From: an uncultured Rubellimicrobium sp.
Lineage (GTDB): Bacteria > Pseudomonadota > Alphaproteobacteria > Rhodobacterales > Rhodobacteraceae
DNA length: 8,485 nt
Assembly: GCA_902805995.1 (NCBI GenBank)
Contig: CADCUU010000052.1
Coordinates: forward strand, 1-8,485
Reading direction: 5' to 3'
Part shown: positions 7,633 through 8,485 of the stretch, piece by piece
Position numbering within the stretch: the stretch's first letter is position 1
How the letters are laid out: each line of letters begins with the position of its first letter
Notes under the pieces: generated by a model
What the model saw: only the letters and a program-made list of their open reading frames with translations
Database searches by the model: none
What the model was told of the DNA's origin: nothing
Made by a program: the position numbers and the translations under genes

Positions 7633-8485
7633 GGTTCCTCCCCCTTTTCGCGCCCCTGGCGCTGCTGCCCCTGCCCGCCCTCGCCCAGGAGGGGGAGGAT
7701 GAGGGCTTCATCACCGAGTTCATCGAGGACAACCTGTCCGCCACTGCGCGCGACGTGGACATCCAGGGTTTCGCGGGGGCCCTCTCCTCCCGCGCTACCA
7801 TCGAGCGCCTGTCCATCTCCGACGGGCAGGGCGTCTGGCTCGTGGCCGAGGACCTCGCGCTCGACTGGAACCGCTCCGCGCTCCTCGGCGGCCGCATCGA
7901 CATCGAGGAGCTGACGGCGGGCCGCATCGAGGTCCTGCGCCCGCCCGTCCCCGACGCGCAGGCCCCCACGCCCGAGGCCACGCCCTTCTCCCTTCCCGAG
8001 CTTCCCGTGTCGGTCCAGATCGGGGAACTGCGCGCCAACCGCATCGTCCTGGGGGAGCCGATCCTGGGTCAGGAGTTGGCGCTGACGCTGTCGGGCGCCG
8101 TGAACCTGTCTGGCGGCGAAGGCAGCGCCACCGTAGCTGCCGAGATCGTGGAGGGCAGCCAAGGCAGCCTCGGCTTCACCGGAAGCTATTCCAACGAGAC
8201 GCGCATCCTGTCCGTGGACCTCGACCTCCAAGAGGCCGAGGGCGGCCTCGCGGCGCGTGCGCTGGGCCTGCCGGGCCTTCCCTCCATCGCCCTTCAGGTG
8301 GAAGGCACGGCTCCCATTGACGACTACGAGGCGACCCTGTCTCTGGCCACCGACGGCGAGCCGCGCGTCGCGGGCAGCTTCGCCCTCCAGACCACCGAGG
8401 AGCCCGGCGAGGGCTACGTGGTGGAGCGGGCCTTCGGCCTCGATGTCCGGGGCGACGTGACGACGCTCCTCGCGCCCGATGCGGC
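7629..8485 (+). CDS. tamB: Translocation and assembly module protein TamB, N-terminal part
   Basis: This is the first 285 residues of a large AsmA-like protein; the right edge of the window cuts it off. TamB spans the periplasm as a long beta-rich groove and pairs with TamA. No ATG occurs near the start. TTG at 7629 shares bases with the tamA stop codon (TTGA) and is preceded by AGG at 7617-7619, and the encoded MRFLPLFAPLALLPLPALAQ is a good signal sequence, so TTG is the likely start. Family-like features follow: DNLSATARDVDIQGFAGALS (34-53), TIERLSISD (57-65), GVWLVAEDLALDWNRSALL (68-86) and repeated beta-strand segments. The C-terminal TamB (DUF490) domain lies outside the window. The four-base overlap implies translational coupling with tamA. 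The frame has no stop to the window end. Identity rests on the N-terminal pattern plus the tamA neighbour. Confidence 0.88.
   Translation, partial: MRFLPLFAPLALLPLPALAQEGEDEGFITEFIEDNLSATARDVDIQGFAGALSSRATIERLSISDGQGVWLVAEDLALDWNRSALLGGRIDIEELTAGRIEVLRPPVPDAQAPTPEATPFSLPELPVSVQIGELRANRIVLGEPILGQELALTLSGAVNLSGGEGSATVAAEIVEGSQGSLGFTGSYSNETRILSVDLDLQEAEGGLAARALGLPGLPSIALQVEGTAPIDDYEATLSLATDGEPRVAGSFALQTTEEPGEGYVVERAFGLDVRGDVTTLLAPDA

Overview
The window is about 70% GC with codons that almost always end in G or C. Protein features point to an alphaproteobacterium, most likely Rhodobacterales: a Pcs-type phosphatidylcholine synthase, a TamA with a VRGQPF loop and a tamAB pair. This assignment is inferred from remembered family features, not from a database comparison. 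The window looks like ordinary chromosomal core DNA. I see no rRNA, tRNA, CRISPR array, insertion sequence, phage gene or attachment site.

Layout from left to right. Bases 1-136 are a pyrimidine-rich leader with one candidate promoter and a good ribosome binding site for ileS. ileS (137-3235, +) encodes a complete isoleucyl-tRNA synthetase. A 44-base gap with a small hairpin leads to an EamA/DMT-family membrane transporter gene (3280-4131, +). This gene ends tail to tail, with a 19-base overlap, against pcs (about 4826-4113, -), which encodes phosphatidylcholine synthase. pcs diverges from truA (4937-5707, +), the tRNA pseudouridine synthase gene. After another gap of about 110 bases comes tamA (5818-7632, +), encoding an outer-membrane Omp85 protein. 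It overlaps by four bases the start of tamB (7629 to beyond 8485, +), which begins with TTG and runs off the window.

Functionally there are two themes. ileS and truA serve translation (tRNA charging and tRNA modification). pcs, tamA and tamB serve the cell envelope (phosphatidylcholine synthesis, and assembly or transport at the outer membrane). The transporter's substrate cannot be told from the sequence.

The most notable oddities are three. First, IleS has an extra stretch of about 60 residues in its editing domain, inside a patch of clearly different codon use. Second, tamB starts with TTG inside the tamA stop codon, with what looks like a cleavable signal peptide in place of the usual membrane anchor. 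Third, truA has no Shine-Dalgarno sequence. I did not find a convincing undescribed system here.
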